From positions 434,001 through 498,000 of the forward strand of contig NZ_QNUL01000002.1 of NCBI RefSeq assembly GCF_003383615.1: a DNA stretch of 64,000 nucleotides. Direction: 5' to 3'. The translations under genes were made by a program, and so were the position numbers. This DNA is from Dyadobacter luteus (lineage in GTDB: Bacteria; Bacteroidota; Bacteroidia; Cytophagales; Spirosomataceae). Positions 18,683 through 27,301 of this stretch are shown one piece after another; position 1 is the first letter of the stretch, and each line of letters begins with the position of its first letter. Below the pieces are notes generated by a model. That model did no database searches and had not been told where the DNA came from. It saw only the letters and a list, made by a program, of their open reading frames with translations.

Positions 18683-18730
18683 TTAAGGAGCGTTCACGTA
18701 ACCGGAATGGTAATGGGCACAAACCTGTAT

Positions 18731-18778
18731 AAAAGCAAAAGCTATCCGCCCAATAATGGACAGATAGCTTTTGCTTTT
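18731..18778. terminator. strong hairpin terminator after the ABC permease gene
   Basis: Perfect 16-bp arms, AAAAGCAAAAGCTATC and GATAGCTTTTGCTTTT, with a 16-base loop. The A/T ends make it able to work in both directions; the nearest gene end is the permease stop at 18795. Confidence 0.85.
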
Positions 18779-18794
18779 AATGACAAGGTCAGGC

Positions 18795-21338
18795 TCAGGA
18801 TTCCTGTCTGAGCACTTCCAGTGGAGGTTGAGATAAAATGCCGCGGCTGTTGAGAAGGCCTATTAAAACAGTGAGCAAAGATACAGCTAGGAACAGTCCT
18901 ACCACGGGCAGAAGGGCTAGAGAGAATTCTGCTTCAAAGCTATAGGTCGCCAACGCCCAGCTTCCTCCCAGTGATAGCAAAATTCCTGTTAGCGCCGCCA
19001 GAGCACCAAGGAAAAAATATTCCAGAGCGGTGATGGCAAAAATCTGTTTGCGACTGGCTCCAAGCGTGCGAAGCAAAACACTCTCCTGCAGACGCTGGTA
19101 TTTGCTGATCAGCACCGAGGCAATCAGTACGATAATACCTGTCAGGATACTGAAGCCCGCCATAAAGCGGATCACAAAACCTATTTTCCCGAAAATCTCG
19201 TCGAGTACACGTAATACCAAAGCAAGATCAATTATCGAAATATTGGGGAATGCCTGTACGATAGCTTGCTGAAAACGAGCAGAAGAGGCCGCGTCGGGCA
19301 CATGCGTGAGCATAACATGAAACTGCGGAGCTTCTTCCAATACTCCGTTCGGGAAGACAACCAGAAAGTTGGTTTGCACTTCTCCCCAGTTCACATCACG
19401 CAGGCTGCCCACTATGGTTTGCATTATAGTTCCTTGTACATTGAAAGTCAAGGTATCGCCAAGTTTGATTCTGCTGCGGGTAGCAAAACCTTGTTCTACG
19501 GAAATAGGGACAGGAGTACCATTTTCGGTATAAATTCCCTGCCACTTGCCTTCTGTAATTTTTTCAGCTTTAGTAAGTGAATCCCTGAATGTTACCCGGT
19601 ACTCTCTCCCAAAAATTCTTGCCGACTGCTTGTCGGTGGTGTCCTTCTGGAAATCTGCGGCAGTTTTTCCGTTCACTTCTTCCAATCTCATATTGACGAT
19701 CGGCACGCTTTGGTTAACAGGGATTTTGTGTGATTGAGCTATTTTTAATACCTGCTCCTTCTGGCCCGGCTGTATATCAAACAGGACAATATTAGGCTGA
19801 TTTCCGCTGGTAGAAAGATTAACTCTTGTGAGCAGGATATCCTGTGTGAAAAGCAGTGTGCATATTAATGAAGTACCAAGTCCGATGGATACGATCAGAA
19901 TGGCAGTCTGGTTATTGGGGCGGAATAAATTGGCCAGTCCCTGCCGCCACAGGTAGCTCCATGAGGTAGGGAAGAACCGTCTGGTCAGATTAATCAGCAG
20001 TAACGCCGTCAGATACAATACCGCGAATGCGGCAAGGATACTTCCGGTAAAGATGAGCGCCTGCATCCACGACTGCATCTGTAGCCAGGCAAAGCCGAAA
20101 ACGAACAGAACGATCAGCCCATACAACAGCCAGGTGATGGGATCTTTCTCCGATTTTACCTCATCTGCATTAGACCGGAGAACATTCAGGGGAGAGACTT
20201 TTCTGATCGAAAGCAGCGGAGGAAGCGAAAAAAGAATGGAAATAAGCGTTCCGATCACAACACCCTGTCCTATCGACAGCCAGGAAATGTCGGTGGTCAG
20301 TTCAAATGGCAGGAAGTCTTTGATTACAATAGGCAGAAACTGTTGAATAACGGCTCCGAGTACCGCGCCGATTACAGAACCTAAAAATCCGATCCCGACA
20401 ATCTGTATCATGAAGATAAGCACAGCCTGATACGCTTTCACTCCCAGGCATCGTAATACTGCTATAGATTTGAGCTTTTCACGGATGTAGATATACACTG
20501 CGCTGGCTACTCCTATGCAGCCAAGAAGTAACGCTACAAATCCGACCAATGTCAGAAAGCGAGTCAGATCCCGGAACGATCTGCCGGTGTCTTCCTTCTG
20601 GCTTTCTACTGTTCTATAATCCAGATCCGCTTTTTCAAAATCATCCTTACGTTTTTCTACCAACGCCTCTACGTCAGTACCCGGCGCATATTTGATATAA
20701 TACCTGTAGGCCACCCGGCTGCCTTTTTGCATAAGCCCGGTTTGATCAAGGTAATCCATCGGAATATAAACACTTGGAGCAACCGTGCTCGTAATGCCGG
20801 TTTGTCCCGGAGCTTTTTGTAAGATTCCGGCAATGGCAAAGCTTACCTCACCGATCCTGATCGAATCACCCACCTGAGCACCATATTGAAGCATCAGCGT
20901 CTGATCCACCAAAGCTTCCCGTTTGTTTCTGAAAGTTTTACCAGCTTCGCCAGGAGTAGTTTCAAGCTCTCCGTAGTAGGGGTAGTTGCCTTTCAGGGCT
21001 TTAACCTGCGCGAGGCGGTTACCGCCATTTTTAGCAAATACGACCATAGAAGCAAAGCTTCTTTCTTCGGAGCGTTCTGTACCCAGCTGATTGACAAGTT
21101 TGGCTGTTTTGTCATCAAGCGGTTTGCCGCTGTAGAGCGCCAGGTCGGCGCCAATCAGTGTGGCAGCCTGGCTGTCAATATTGTCGCGCAGGTTCTCTCC
21201 AAGGGAATAAATGGCAACAAGCGCAGCAATTCCCAGAATAATGGAGGAGATAAACAGCAGCAGCCTGGACCGGTTTTTACGGCTATCCCGCCATGCCATT
21301 TTCAGCAACCACGGGAAATTTAAATCATATTGTTTCAT
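18795..21338 (-). CDS. ABC exporter permease, YbbP/FtsX-like
   Basis: 847-residue inner-membrane protein with an N-terminal anchor (WRDSRKNRSRLLLFISSIILGIAALV), a large extracytoplasmic MacB-like domain, and two four-helix FtsX-type bundles (for example FLTLVGFVALLLGCIGVASAVYIY and the C-terminal EYFFLGALAALTGILLS). The duplicated layout and length match YbbP/LolC-like permeases. Its partner ATPase gene ends 24 bp upstream and a TesA-like esterase gene is divergent. The exported substrate is unknown. Confidence 0.88.
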   Translation of the reverse strand: MKQYDLNFPWLLKMAWRDSRKNRSRLLLFISSIILGIAALVAIYSLGENLRDNIDSQAATLIGADLALYSGKPLDDKTAKLVNQLGTERSEERSFASMVVFAKNGGNRLAQVKALKGNYPYYGELETTPGEAGKTFRNKREALVDQTLMLQYGAQVGDSIRIGEVSFAIAGILQKAPGQTGITSTVAPSVYIPMDYLDQTGLMQKGSRVAYRYYIKYAPGTDVEALVEKRKDDFEKADLDYRTVESQKEDTGRSFRDLTRFLTLVGFVALLLGCIGVASAVYIYIREKLKSIAVLRCLGVKAYQAVLIFMIQIVGIGFLGSVIGAVLGAVIQQFLPIVIKDFLPFELTTDISWLSIGQGVVIGTLISILFSLPPLLSIRKVSPLNVLRSNADEVKSEKDPITWLLYGLIVLFVFGFAWLQMQSWMQALIFTGSILAAFAVLYLTALLLINLTRRFFPTSWSYLWRQGLANLFRPNNQTAILIVSIGLGTSLICTLLFTQDILLTRVNLSTSGNQPNIVLFDIQPGQKEQVLKIAQSHKIPVNQSVPIVNMRLEEVNGKTAADFQKDTTDKQSARIFGREYRVTFRDSLTKAEKITEGKWQGIYTENGTPVPISVEQGFATRSRIKLGDTLTFNVQGTIMQTIVGSLRDVNWGEVQTNFLVVFPNGVLEEAPQFHVMLTHVPDAASSARFQQAIVQAFPNISIIDLALVLRVLDEIFGKIGFVIRFMAGFSILTGIIVLIASVLISKYQRLQESVLLRTLGASRKQIFAITALEYFFLGALAALTGILLSLGGSWALATYSFEAEFSLALLPVVGLFLAVSLLTVLIGLLNSRGILSQPPLEVLRQES

Positions 21339-21362
21339 TAATTCAGTTGCATGAAGTGAGGG

Positions 21363-22058
21363 TTAGTTGATGTCAGCTCCAGCTGGTGCATCCTGGATAA
21401 TCCGACCACCTTTTACGCGGATAACCCGCTGTGTTTTCGCAGCCAGATCCAGATCGTGCGTTACGACAACCAGCGTAGTGCCTGCCTCTCTGTTAAGGTC
21501 GAAGAGTAATTTCACTACCTTTTCGCTGGTTTCGGCGTCCAGATTACCCGTAGGTTCATCAGCAAACAGAATCTTTGGTCTGTTGGAAAATGCCCTTGCC
21601 AGAGAAACGCGTTGCTGTTCTCCACCACTGAGCTGGGTAGGGTAGTGGTGACTTCTGGCAGCAAGGCCTACTTTATCTAGTAAGTCCAGGGCTCTGGGTT
21701 TAATATTTTTCTCTCCTCTCAACTCCAGGGGAACCATCACATTTTCCAGCGCAGTAAGCGTTGGCATGAGCTGAAAATTCTGAAATATAAATCCGATATG
21801 TTCATTGCGCACAGCTGCAAGCTGGTCTTCGGATAACTGGTTGAGTTCAGTGCCGTGGAGCTCTACGATGCCGTTGCTGGCACGGTCCAGTCCTGCGCAA
21901 AGGCCGAGTAAAGTTGTTTTCCCGCTTCCTGACGGGCCAACAATAGAAACAGTCGAGCCTGCTTCAATGGAAAAGTTTACGTCCTGTAAAACGGTGAGGG
22001 AATTACTGCCGCTCTGATATATTTTCCCAACATTCTGTAGGCGAAGTATGTTATTCAT
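21363..22058 (-). CDS. ABC transporter ATPase, YbbA/LolD-like
   Basis: 231 residues from MNNILRLQNVGKIYQ. Walker A GPSGSGKTT (about 42-50), Q-loop QNFQLMP, signature LSGGEQQRVSLARAF, Walker B ILFADEPTGNLD, and switch His in VVVTHDLDLA are all present. It is the first gene of a two-gene exporter operon. The ATG at 22058 is chosen; the codon just upstream in frame is TTG. Confidence 0.92.
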   Translation of the reverse strand: MNNILRLQNVGKIYQSGSNSLTVLQDVNFSIEAGSTVSIVGPSGSGKTTLLGLCAGLDRASNGIVELHGTELNQLSEDQLAAVRNEHIGFIFQNFQLMPTLTALENVMVPLELRGEKNIKPRALDLLDKVGLAARSHHYPTQLSGGEQQRVSLARAFSNRPKILFADEPTGNLDAETSEKVVKLLFDLNREAGTTLVVVTHDLDLAAKTQRVIRVKGGRIIQDAPAGADIN

Positions 22059-22256
22059 CAATTAATTACGTGGTTTAGATTAACGTGGTGCTAAGTTTTG
22101 GCAACCTGAATTACCGGGTTTTGGTTCTTAAGATAGGTCACTTTCGCCAATTTATGTTTTAAGTGGTTTGAAAAGGTAAATGAGCGGTTGTTGTTGAGGT
22201 GTAGTAATTGTTTCCTTACTTTTATAATCCTTAGATAACATGGTTCTTAAATTAAC

Positions 22257-22964
22257 ATGCCCGATATGGCTTTTAACCGCATTTTTGTAAAGCACGCACA
22301 AAGGGTTGGCTGGCTTTTTGCTTTTATGGTAGTGCTTTCGTCTTGTAATAGCGCGAAGGAATCCGAAGAGAAGACAGAAACAAAAAAGGAAACTACGTCT
22401 CCTGCCGCAACAAAGAAGACAATTGTATTTTTCGGGAATAGTCTCACAGCTGGCTATGGACTGGATGATCCTTCTGAATCTTTTTCAGGACTGATACAGA
22501 AAAGAATAGATTCTCTTGGGCTGGCTTATAAAGTGGTGAATGCCGGCGTGAGCGGGGAAACAACTGCAGGAGGCAACAGCCGCATCGACTGGCTTTTGAA
22601 ACAACATCTTGATGTATTTGTGCTTGAATTGGGTGGGAATGATGGTTTGCGGGGAATACCGGTTGCAGAAACAAAGAAGAATCTTCAGGCGATTCTGGAT
22701 AAGGTAAAGGCAAAATATCCGGACGCTCAGTTGGTATTGGCCGGAATGCAGATCCCGCCTAATATGGGAAAGACATATGCTGGTGAATTCAAAGCGGTAT
22801 ACAAGGAAATTGCTGACAAGAATAACATCAAGCTAATTCCATTTTTGCTGGAAGGTGTGGGTGGCGAGGCGAAACTGAATCAGGCGGATGGGATTCACCC
22901 TACTGCTGAAGGGCACAGAATTCTTGCTGAGAATGTGTGGGTAATCATTAAAGATTTGCTTTAA
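22257..22964 (+). CDS. TesA-like SGNH arylesterase/lysophospholipase lipoprotein
   Basis: 235 residues with a lipoprotein signal ending in VVLSSC, a low-complexity Lys/Glu/Thr linker, then an SGNH hydrolase: block I FFGNSLTAGYG (Asn in place of the usual Asp of GDSL), block III LELGGNDGLRG, and block V DGIHPTAEGH. It is probably anchored in the periplasm or outer membrane. It is divergent from the YbbA/YbbP-type genes. An alternative ATG nine bases downstream is possible. Confidence 0.87.
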   Translation: MPDMAFNRIFVKHAQRVGWLFAFMVVLSSCNSAKESEEKTETKKETTSPAATKKTIVFFGNSLTAGYGLDDPSESFSGLIQKRIDSLGLAYKVVNAGVSGETTAGGNSRIDWLLKQHLDVFVLELGGNDGLRGIPVAETKKNLQAILDKVKAKYPDAQLVLAGMQIPPNMGKTYAGEFKAVYKEIADKNNIKLIPFLLEGVGGEAKLNQADGIHPTAEGHRILAENVWVIIKDLL

Positions 22965-22971
22965 TAAACGA

Positions 22972-23280
22972 TCAGGCTGGTTTGATTTTCTGCCATAATT
23001 CCAGTTTGGCTTTCAGAATTTCTTCTCTGGTTACGTAATTATCAAAAGTGTCAGAATAGGGTCCGGACGGAAATTTTGGCTTTATAACCCTTGATATATA
23101 TCCTCTGTCGGAAAACGGATCAAGCCAGCGGTCAGAATTGGGTTCCTGCAAAAATATGAGATAGCCCCAATTAGATTTATTCTCATGGACATACAGCCAA
23201 ACAGAAATTTTGACCTGACTTCCGTCTTTTCTTTTGTATATTTTTTCGTGCGTCATGGATAAGTATTTTTCAGCAGACAT
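22972..23280 (-). CDS. hypothetical protein, 102 residues
   Basis: A small soluble protein with no recognised family. It contains YKRKDGSQVKISVWLYV and many aromatic residues. A second ATG at 23256 would give a shorter form starting MTHEKIYK. It ends 7 bp from the convergent esterase gene. Confidence 0.5.
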   Translation of the reverse strand: MSAEKYLSMTHEKIYKRKDGSQVKISVWLYVHENKSNWGYLIFLQEPNSDRWLDPFSDRGYISRVIKPKFPSGPYSDTFDNYVTREEILKAKLELWQKIKPA

Positions 23281-23281
23281 A

Positions 23282-23315
23282 AAAAACTCCGGAAATTAGA
23301 CGATTCCCGGAGTTT
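23282..23315 (-). terminator. hairpin terminator of the small membrane protein gene
   Basis: AAAACTCCGG (23282-23291) and CCGGAGTTTT (23306-23315) form a perfect 10-bp stem. It lies 16 bp after the stop of the 23332 gene on the minus strand. Confidence 0.75.
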
Positions 23316-23331
23316 TAACGCATCAATATTT

Positions 23332-23496
23332 TTATACGACCCTATCGCCGCGTATTACACGAAGAATAACTGCTACCACGGCAATTACCAATAGAATGTG
23401 AATGATGTTACCCATGCCGAAGCTCGCAAAACCGAAATAACCGATCAGCCACAGAATGACTAAAATGACAGCTATTGTATAAAGAAGATTTCCCAT
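23332..23496 (-). CDS. small Lmo0937-like (DUF5670) membrane protein
   Basis: 54 residues starting MGNLLYTIAVILVILWLIGYF, with two hydrophobic segments separated by a Gly-rich turn and a basic C-terminus (RVIRGDRVV). This matches the short Lmo0937-family pattern common in Bacteroidota. A longer frame to 23574 would add residues that spoil the N-terminal helix. Function is unknown; such proteins are often linked to stress in annotation. Confidence 0.75.
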   Translation of the reverse strand: MGNLLYTIAVILVILWLIGYFGFASFGMGNIIHILLVIAVVAVILRVIRGDRVV

Positions 23497-23753
23497 TGTA
23501 GTGATGTTTTGTTTAGTAGGATGATAATTTATTACGGTCTCTCCAATTAGGATGCCAGCCTGAAATAGAAGCAATTCAGGTTGGTTTTCTACATGTATTT
23601 GGATGGAGTTGTACGAGAAGAGCGGGAAGTTGTAGAAAAATTATCTCAGGGTTGACTAAAAGCAAATAGATATGCACTTCCAATAAGTATATCGACTGGC
23701 AATTTGTTTTAGATTAGAATCTCTAATGACAAAATACAATTAAACTTTTCAAT

Positions 23754-24572
23754 ATGATGAAAAAATACCTGACTGCTGTAATGCTATTGATGGGTTCGTT
23801 CGCAGCAGAAGCAGCTATCGTCGATACTGTAGATACATACAGCGCAGCAATGAAGAGAAATATTAAGGCAGTGGTAGTGAGGCCGGATAATTATGAAAAA
23901 ATAAAGGAAATGCCTGTTGTCTATCTCTTGCACGGGTACAGCGATGGTTACGACGGGTGGTTGAAGAAAGGCGATGGTTTTCAGAAAGCTGCAGATTTAT
24001 ATAACATAATGATCGTATGTCCGGACGGTGGCTACAGCAGCTGGTACTGGGATAGTCCGGTAGATGAAAAGTTTAAGTATGAAACATATGTGTCGAAGGA
24101 GCTGGTCAGTTTTATAGACGGTAAATACAAAACAATTAAGGACAGAACCGGGCGCGCCATTACCGGTTTAAGCATGGGCGGTCATGGTGGATTGTATCTG
24201 GGTATAAAACATCAGGATGTTTTCGGTGCCGCTGGAAGTATGAGCGGAGGTGTGGATATACGCCCATTCCCAAATAACTGGGATATGGCAAAGCGGCTGG
24301 GCAAATATGCAGATCAGAAAGAAGCGTGGGAAAAAAATACGGTGATCAACCTGCTGCATTTATTGACTCCCAATTCTCTGGCGCTTATTATTGATTGCGG
24401 GACTGATGATTTTTTCTATCAGGTAAATGAAAATCTGCATCAGCAACTTGTCTACAGAAATATTCCACACGACTACATATCCCGTCCCGGAGGACATACC
24501 TGGCCGTACTGGAAAAATGCGGTACAATATCAGATGTTGTTTATGAGCAACTATTTCAATAAAACGAAATAA
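23754..24572 (+). CDS. secreted alpha/beta-hydrolase esterase
   Basis: 272 residues with a signal peptide (MMKKYLTAVMLLMGSFAAEA). The oxyanion/HG region is VVYLLHGYSDGYDGW, the nucleophile is Ser140 in GLSMGGHGG, the acid is likely in LIIDCGTDDFF, and the histidine is in RPGGHTWPYW. This is the esterase D / feruloyl- or tributyrin-esterase-like group. It probably removes acyl groups from sugars or polysaccharides in the periplasm. It sits 5 bp before an SGNH hydrolase gene, indicating an operon of two secreted esterases. Confidence 0.85.
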   Translation: MMKKYLTAVMLLMGSFAAEAAIVDTVDTYSAAMKRNIKAVVVRPDNYEKIKEMPVVYLLHGYSDGYDGWLKKGDGFQKAADLYNIMIVCPDGGYSSWYWDSPVDEKFKYETYVSKELVSFIDGKYKTIKDRTGRAITGLSMGGHGGLYLGIKHQDVFGAAGSMSGGVDIRPFPNNWDMAKRLGKYADQKEAWEKNTVINLLHLLTPNSLALIIDCGTDDFFYQVNENLHQQLVYRNIPHDYISRPGGHTWPYWKNAVQYQMLFMSNYFNKTK

Positions 24573-24577
24573 TTGGC

Positions 24578-25324
24578 ATGAATAAAAGACGGGAATTTCT
24601 GATAAATATGCTTGTCGGCGGACTTGCTGCCGGTTATGGCAGTGAGGCACTGGCGTCTGTAACAAGTCCTACTGTAATACCTGCCCGTGTGAAAATTCTC
24701 TTCCAGGGAGATTCTGTAACAGACGGAAACCGCAGCCGCAATAGTGACTGGAACCACGTGATGGGCCATGGTTATGCCTATACTATAGCAAGCAAGCTCT
24801 GGCATGATTTCCCCGACAAAGGTTTCTACTTTTACAATAGAGGAGTGAGTGGCAATCAGGTAGGTGATCTTGCGGCACGTTGGCAGAATGATACCATTGA
24901 TATTAAACCCGACTGGCTGAGTATTCTGGTTGGGATCAATGATACCGAAGCATATATAAAAGGCAATCGTGAGCTGACGGCAGAAAGCTTTGAAAATACT
25001 TACAGAAAGCTGCTGCAGCAAACTCGCGAGCAATTACCTGATACGAAACTGGTGCTTGGTGAGCCATTTATCCTGCCGGTCGGGAGAGTGAAGGATCGTC
25101 TGGCATTGTATGAATCTGAGGTAGGTAAAAGACAGAAAATCGTCAAAAAATTGTCTGAGGAATTCGGGGCACTGTTTATTCCCTACCAGTCGGCTTTTAC
25201 GAAGGCTTTGGATAAGGCTTCGGCAGACTACTGGATTTGGGATGGAATACACCCTATGCCCGCCGGACATGAACTGATGGCCAGATTATGGCTCGAAATC
25301 GCAGGGCCGGAATTGGGGATCTGA
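24578..25324 (+). CDS. SGNH/GDSL hydrolase
   Basis: 248 residues with an N-terminal export-like signal (MNKRREFLINMLVGGLAAGYG). SGNH blocks are ILFQGDSVTDG, NRGVSGNQ, LVGINDTE and DGIHPMPAGHE. It is similar to lysophospholipase L1/acetylxylan-esterase-like enzymes that deacetylate carbohydrates. It is the second gene of the operon with the 23754 esterase. Confidence 0.85.
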   Translation: MNKRREFLINMLVGGLAAGYGSEALASVTSPTVIPARVKILFQGDSVTDGNRSRNSDWNHVMGHGYAYTIASKLWHDFPDKGFYFYNRGVSGNQVGDLAARWQNDTIDIKPDWLSILVGINDTEAYIKGNRELTAESFENTYRKLLQQTREQLPDTKLVLGEPFILPVGRVKDRLALYESEVGKRQKIVKKLSEEFGALFIPYQSAFTKALDKASADYWIWDGIHPMPAGHELMARLWLEIAGPELGI

Positions 25325-25332
25325 TCAAAAGG

Positions 25333-25358
25333 GCAGGACTGACGTTAATCAGTCCTGC
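25333..25358 (+). terminator. hairpin after the SGNH hydrolase gene
   Basis: GCAGGACTGA and TCAGTCCTGC form a perfect 10-bp stem with the 6-base loop CGTTAA, 8 bp after the stop. The T-tract is weak. Confidence 0.6.
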
Positions 25359-25376
25359 TGCTAATCAAGATCAATT

Positions 25377-25404
25377 TTTGCCGCGTACGGTTGCTTTATT
25401 TTTG
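25377..25404 (+). promoter_or_regulatory. Bacteroidota-type promoter for the 25435 gene
   Basis: TTTG (25377-25380) and TATTTTTG (25397-25404, matching TAnnTTTG) are separated by 16 bp, 30 bp before the ATG. The spacing is slightly short but both boxes match the known -33/-7 consensus. Confidence 0.6.
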
Positions 25405-25434
25405 GATCTTCAAATTTATTGCTTCCGGCAAATC

Positions 25435-27234
25435 ATGATCCAGACAAATCAAACGCATACATTTCATATCCCCGTTTTAGGACTGGGGTATTCTGTTGAT
25501 ACGCCCGTCAAAGTATCCCCTTTCGGTATTTCATCTGTTGCCTCTATCGTCGATGACGAGATGATAGAGCGTATGAGAAAACACCATACCCTTCAGGCTG
25601 GCGAGGAGTATATTCAAATACCGACCTCCGAAGAAGATTTCAGAAGTAAACGGATTACTGGTTACCTTAATCTGATTGACCGGATTATTGATAAACACTT
25701 TCAGGCTCTGAAAAATGAGCCCTTTGCACCCGGATCAGATATAAATCGTTATTTCGATCTGTTGCCTGAAAGCTCACCGCTGAAAGCTGCATATAATGCT
25801 ATGATTGAAATGGAGGACGGTGCGGAAAAACAGCAATTGCAGCAGCAGCTCAGGTCACAGATATCCAAAGGAGCCATTGATGTAAACATCATGTCGAAGG
25901 TCGATAAGCTCAATAAAGATGTTTTCGGTCAGCAATTGGATGATCGTTTCTCGGATGCATCCGCGGCGTTACGTGGCTTTGCCAACAGCACGCTGCAGTC
26001 CTCACTTGTCCTATCGGCGGGTATGAATCCGCGCCTGTACAACTATCTTGATCAGTTCGATGTGTTCTTTCCGGATGCAGATGGGAATCTGAGCAAAAGG
26101 ATAATTTTGAAAGTGAGCGATTTTCGTTCTGCTTTTATCCAGGCAAAGTATCTGGCTAAAAAGGGCATCTGGGTTTCAGAGTTTCGTATAGAGTCTGGTT
26201 TGAACTGCGGTGGTCATGCTTTTGCTACGGAGGGATACCTGCTCGGGCCTATTCTGGAGGAATTCAAGGCGAAACGCCAGGAAATGCTTACTGATCTTTT
26301 TCAACTTTATCAGACTGCCCTTGAAGCCAGGGAAATTATATTGAACAAAATTCCGGATTTACGCATCACCGTTCAGGGCGGCATAGGTACGGCAGATGAA
26401 AATAGTTTTCTGCTGGATCATTATCAGGTAGATGCGACAGGTTGGGGGAGTCCTTTCCTGCTGGTTCCTGAAGTTACCAGTGTGGATGAGCAGACATTAG
26501 CCGATCTGGCTTCAGCAAAACAGGAGGATTATTATGTAAGCAACTCGTCACCGTTAGGCGTGCTGTTCAACAATTTCAAACAAAGCAGCGCAGAAAAACA
26601 ACGATTGGAGAGGATCGCCAAAGGCCGTCCCGGCAGCCCTTGTAAAAAGAAATACCTTGTATCCAATACCGAATTTACACAGGAACCGATCTGTACAGCT
26701 TCAAGAGAATACCAAAGGCTGAAAATCAAACAGCTTGAAGCCCTGGAGCCAAGGCCCGCGGATTTTCAGCAACAGTTTGATGCCATTACGGAGAAACTAT
26801 GTTTGTGTGAAGGGCTGAGTACATCCACTTTGCTTAAAAATAAACTGTTATCCCCAAGAGAAAATCACGCGGTATCTATCTGTCCGGGACCGAACCTTGC
26901 CTGGTTTTCGAGGGTATATTCACTGGACGAGATGGTGAAACACATTTATGGAAAGGTGGATCTGCTCAACCATGTGAGTCGCCCGAATATGTTCATCAAC
27001 GAGCTGAATCTGTATGTGGAGCATTACCGTAAAGATTTGGAGATGCATGCTGCGGCTCTGAATGATAAAAAGAAGAAATACCTTCAGAAGTTTAAAGACC
27101 AGCTGCTGGTGGGTATTGAATATTATAAGGAGCTCGTGCCTCAGCTAGGCAATCAGACCAAGGCTTACAGGGATGAAATGTTTGCACAGTTAAGCGCGAT
27201 TGAAAGGCAGTTGCTGGGTGTGGAGGCATGTTAA
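25435..27234 (+). CDS. large unrecognised protein, possible flavin-type TIM-barrel enzyme
   Basis: 599 residues from MIQTNQTHTFHIPVLGLGYS. A longer frame from 25288 would overlap the preceding gene and start before the promoter, so it is rejected. Not recognised with certainty. The pattern FGISSVASIVDD near the N-terminus, SGLNCGGHAF (about 261-270), and ITVQGGIGTADE followed by VDATGWGSPFLL resemble phosphate- and substrate-binding loops of FMN-dependent barrels such as nitronate monooxygenase or glutamate synthase relatives. Cysteines cluster later: GSPCKKK, EPICTAS, EKLCLCEG, SICPGPN. The C-terminus is charged and helical. No signal peptide is seen. It ends 67 bp from the convergent HNH gene. 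Confidence 0.6.
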   Translation: MIQTNQTHTFHIPVLGLGYSVDTPVKVSPFGISSVASIVDDEMIERMRKHHTLQAGEEYIQIPTSEEDFRSKRITGYLNLIDRIIDKHFQALKNEPFAPGSDINRYFDLLPESSPLKAAYNAMIEMEDGAEKQQLQQQLRSQISKGAIDVNIMSKVDKLNKDVFGQQLDDRFSDASAALRGFANSTLQSSLVLSAGMNPRLYNYLDQFDVFFPDADGNLSKRIILKVSDFRSAFIQAKYLAKKGIWVSEFRIESGLNCGGHAFATEGYLLGPILEEFKAKRQEMLTDLFQLYQTALEAREIILNKIPDLRITVQGGIGTADENSFLLDHYQVDATGWGSPFLLVPEVTSVDEQTLADLASAKQEDYYVSNSSPLGVLFNNFKQSSAEKQRLERIAKGRPGSPCKKKYLVSNTEFTQEPICTASREYQRLKIKQLEALEPRPADFQQQFDAITEKLCLCEGLSTSTLLKNKLLSPRENHAVSICPGPNLAWFSRVYSLDEMVKHIYGKVDLLNHVSRPNMFINELNLYVEHYRKDLEMHAAALNDKKKKYLQKFKDQLLVGIEYYKELVPQLGNQTKAYRDEMFAQLSAIERQLLGVEAC

Positions 27235-27301
27235 ATATTATTTGATGTAGACTAATGGCAAATCTGTTGAACAATGGGTATGTCATTAGCCTGTATATTC
27301 A

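Larger units (their letters stand above)
18242..18794. other. susC upstream region, 553 bp without a credible gene
   Basis: It holds two LacI-type operators, a small inverted repeat (AAAATCGG at 18408-18415 with CCGATTTT at 18426-18433), and the ABC-operon terminator. Nothing else was recognised. Confidence 0.6.

Noticed and set aside
25288-25434. 49-codon N-terminal extension of the 25435 gene
   Set aside because: It overlaps the end of the SGNH hydrolase gene, crosses a hairpin and the likely promoter, and reads as unstructured sequence.
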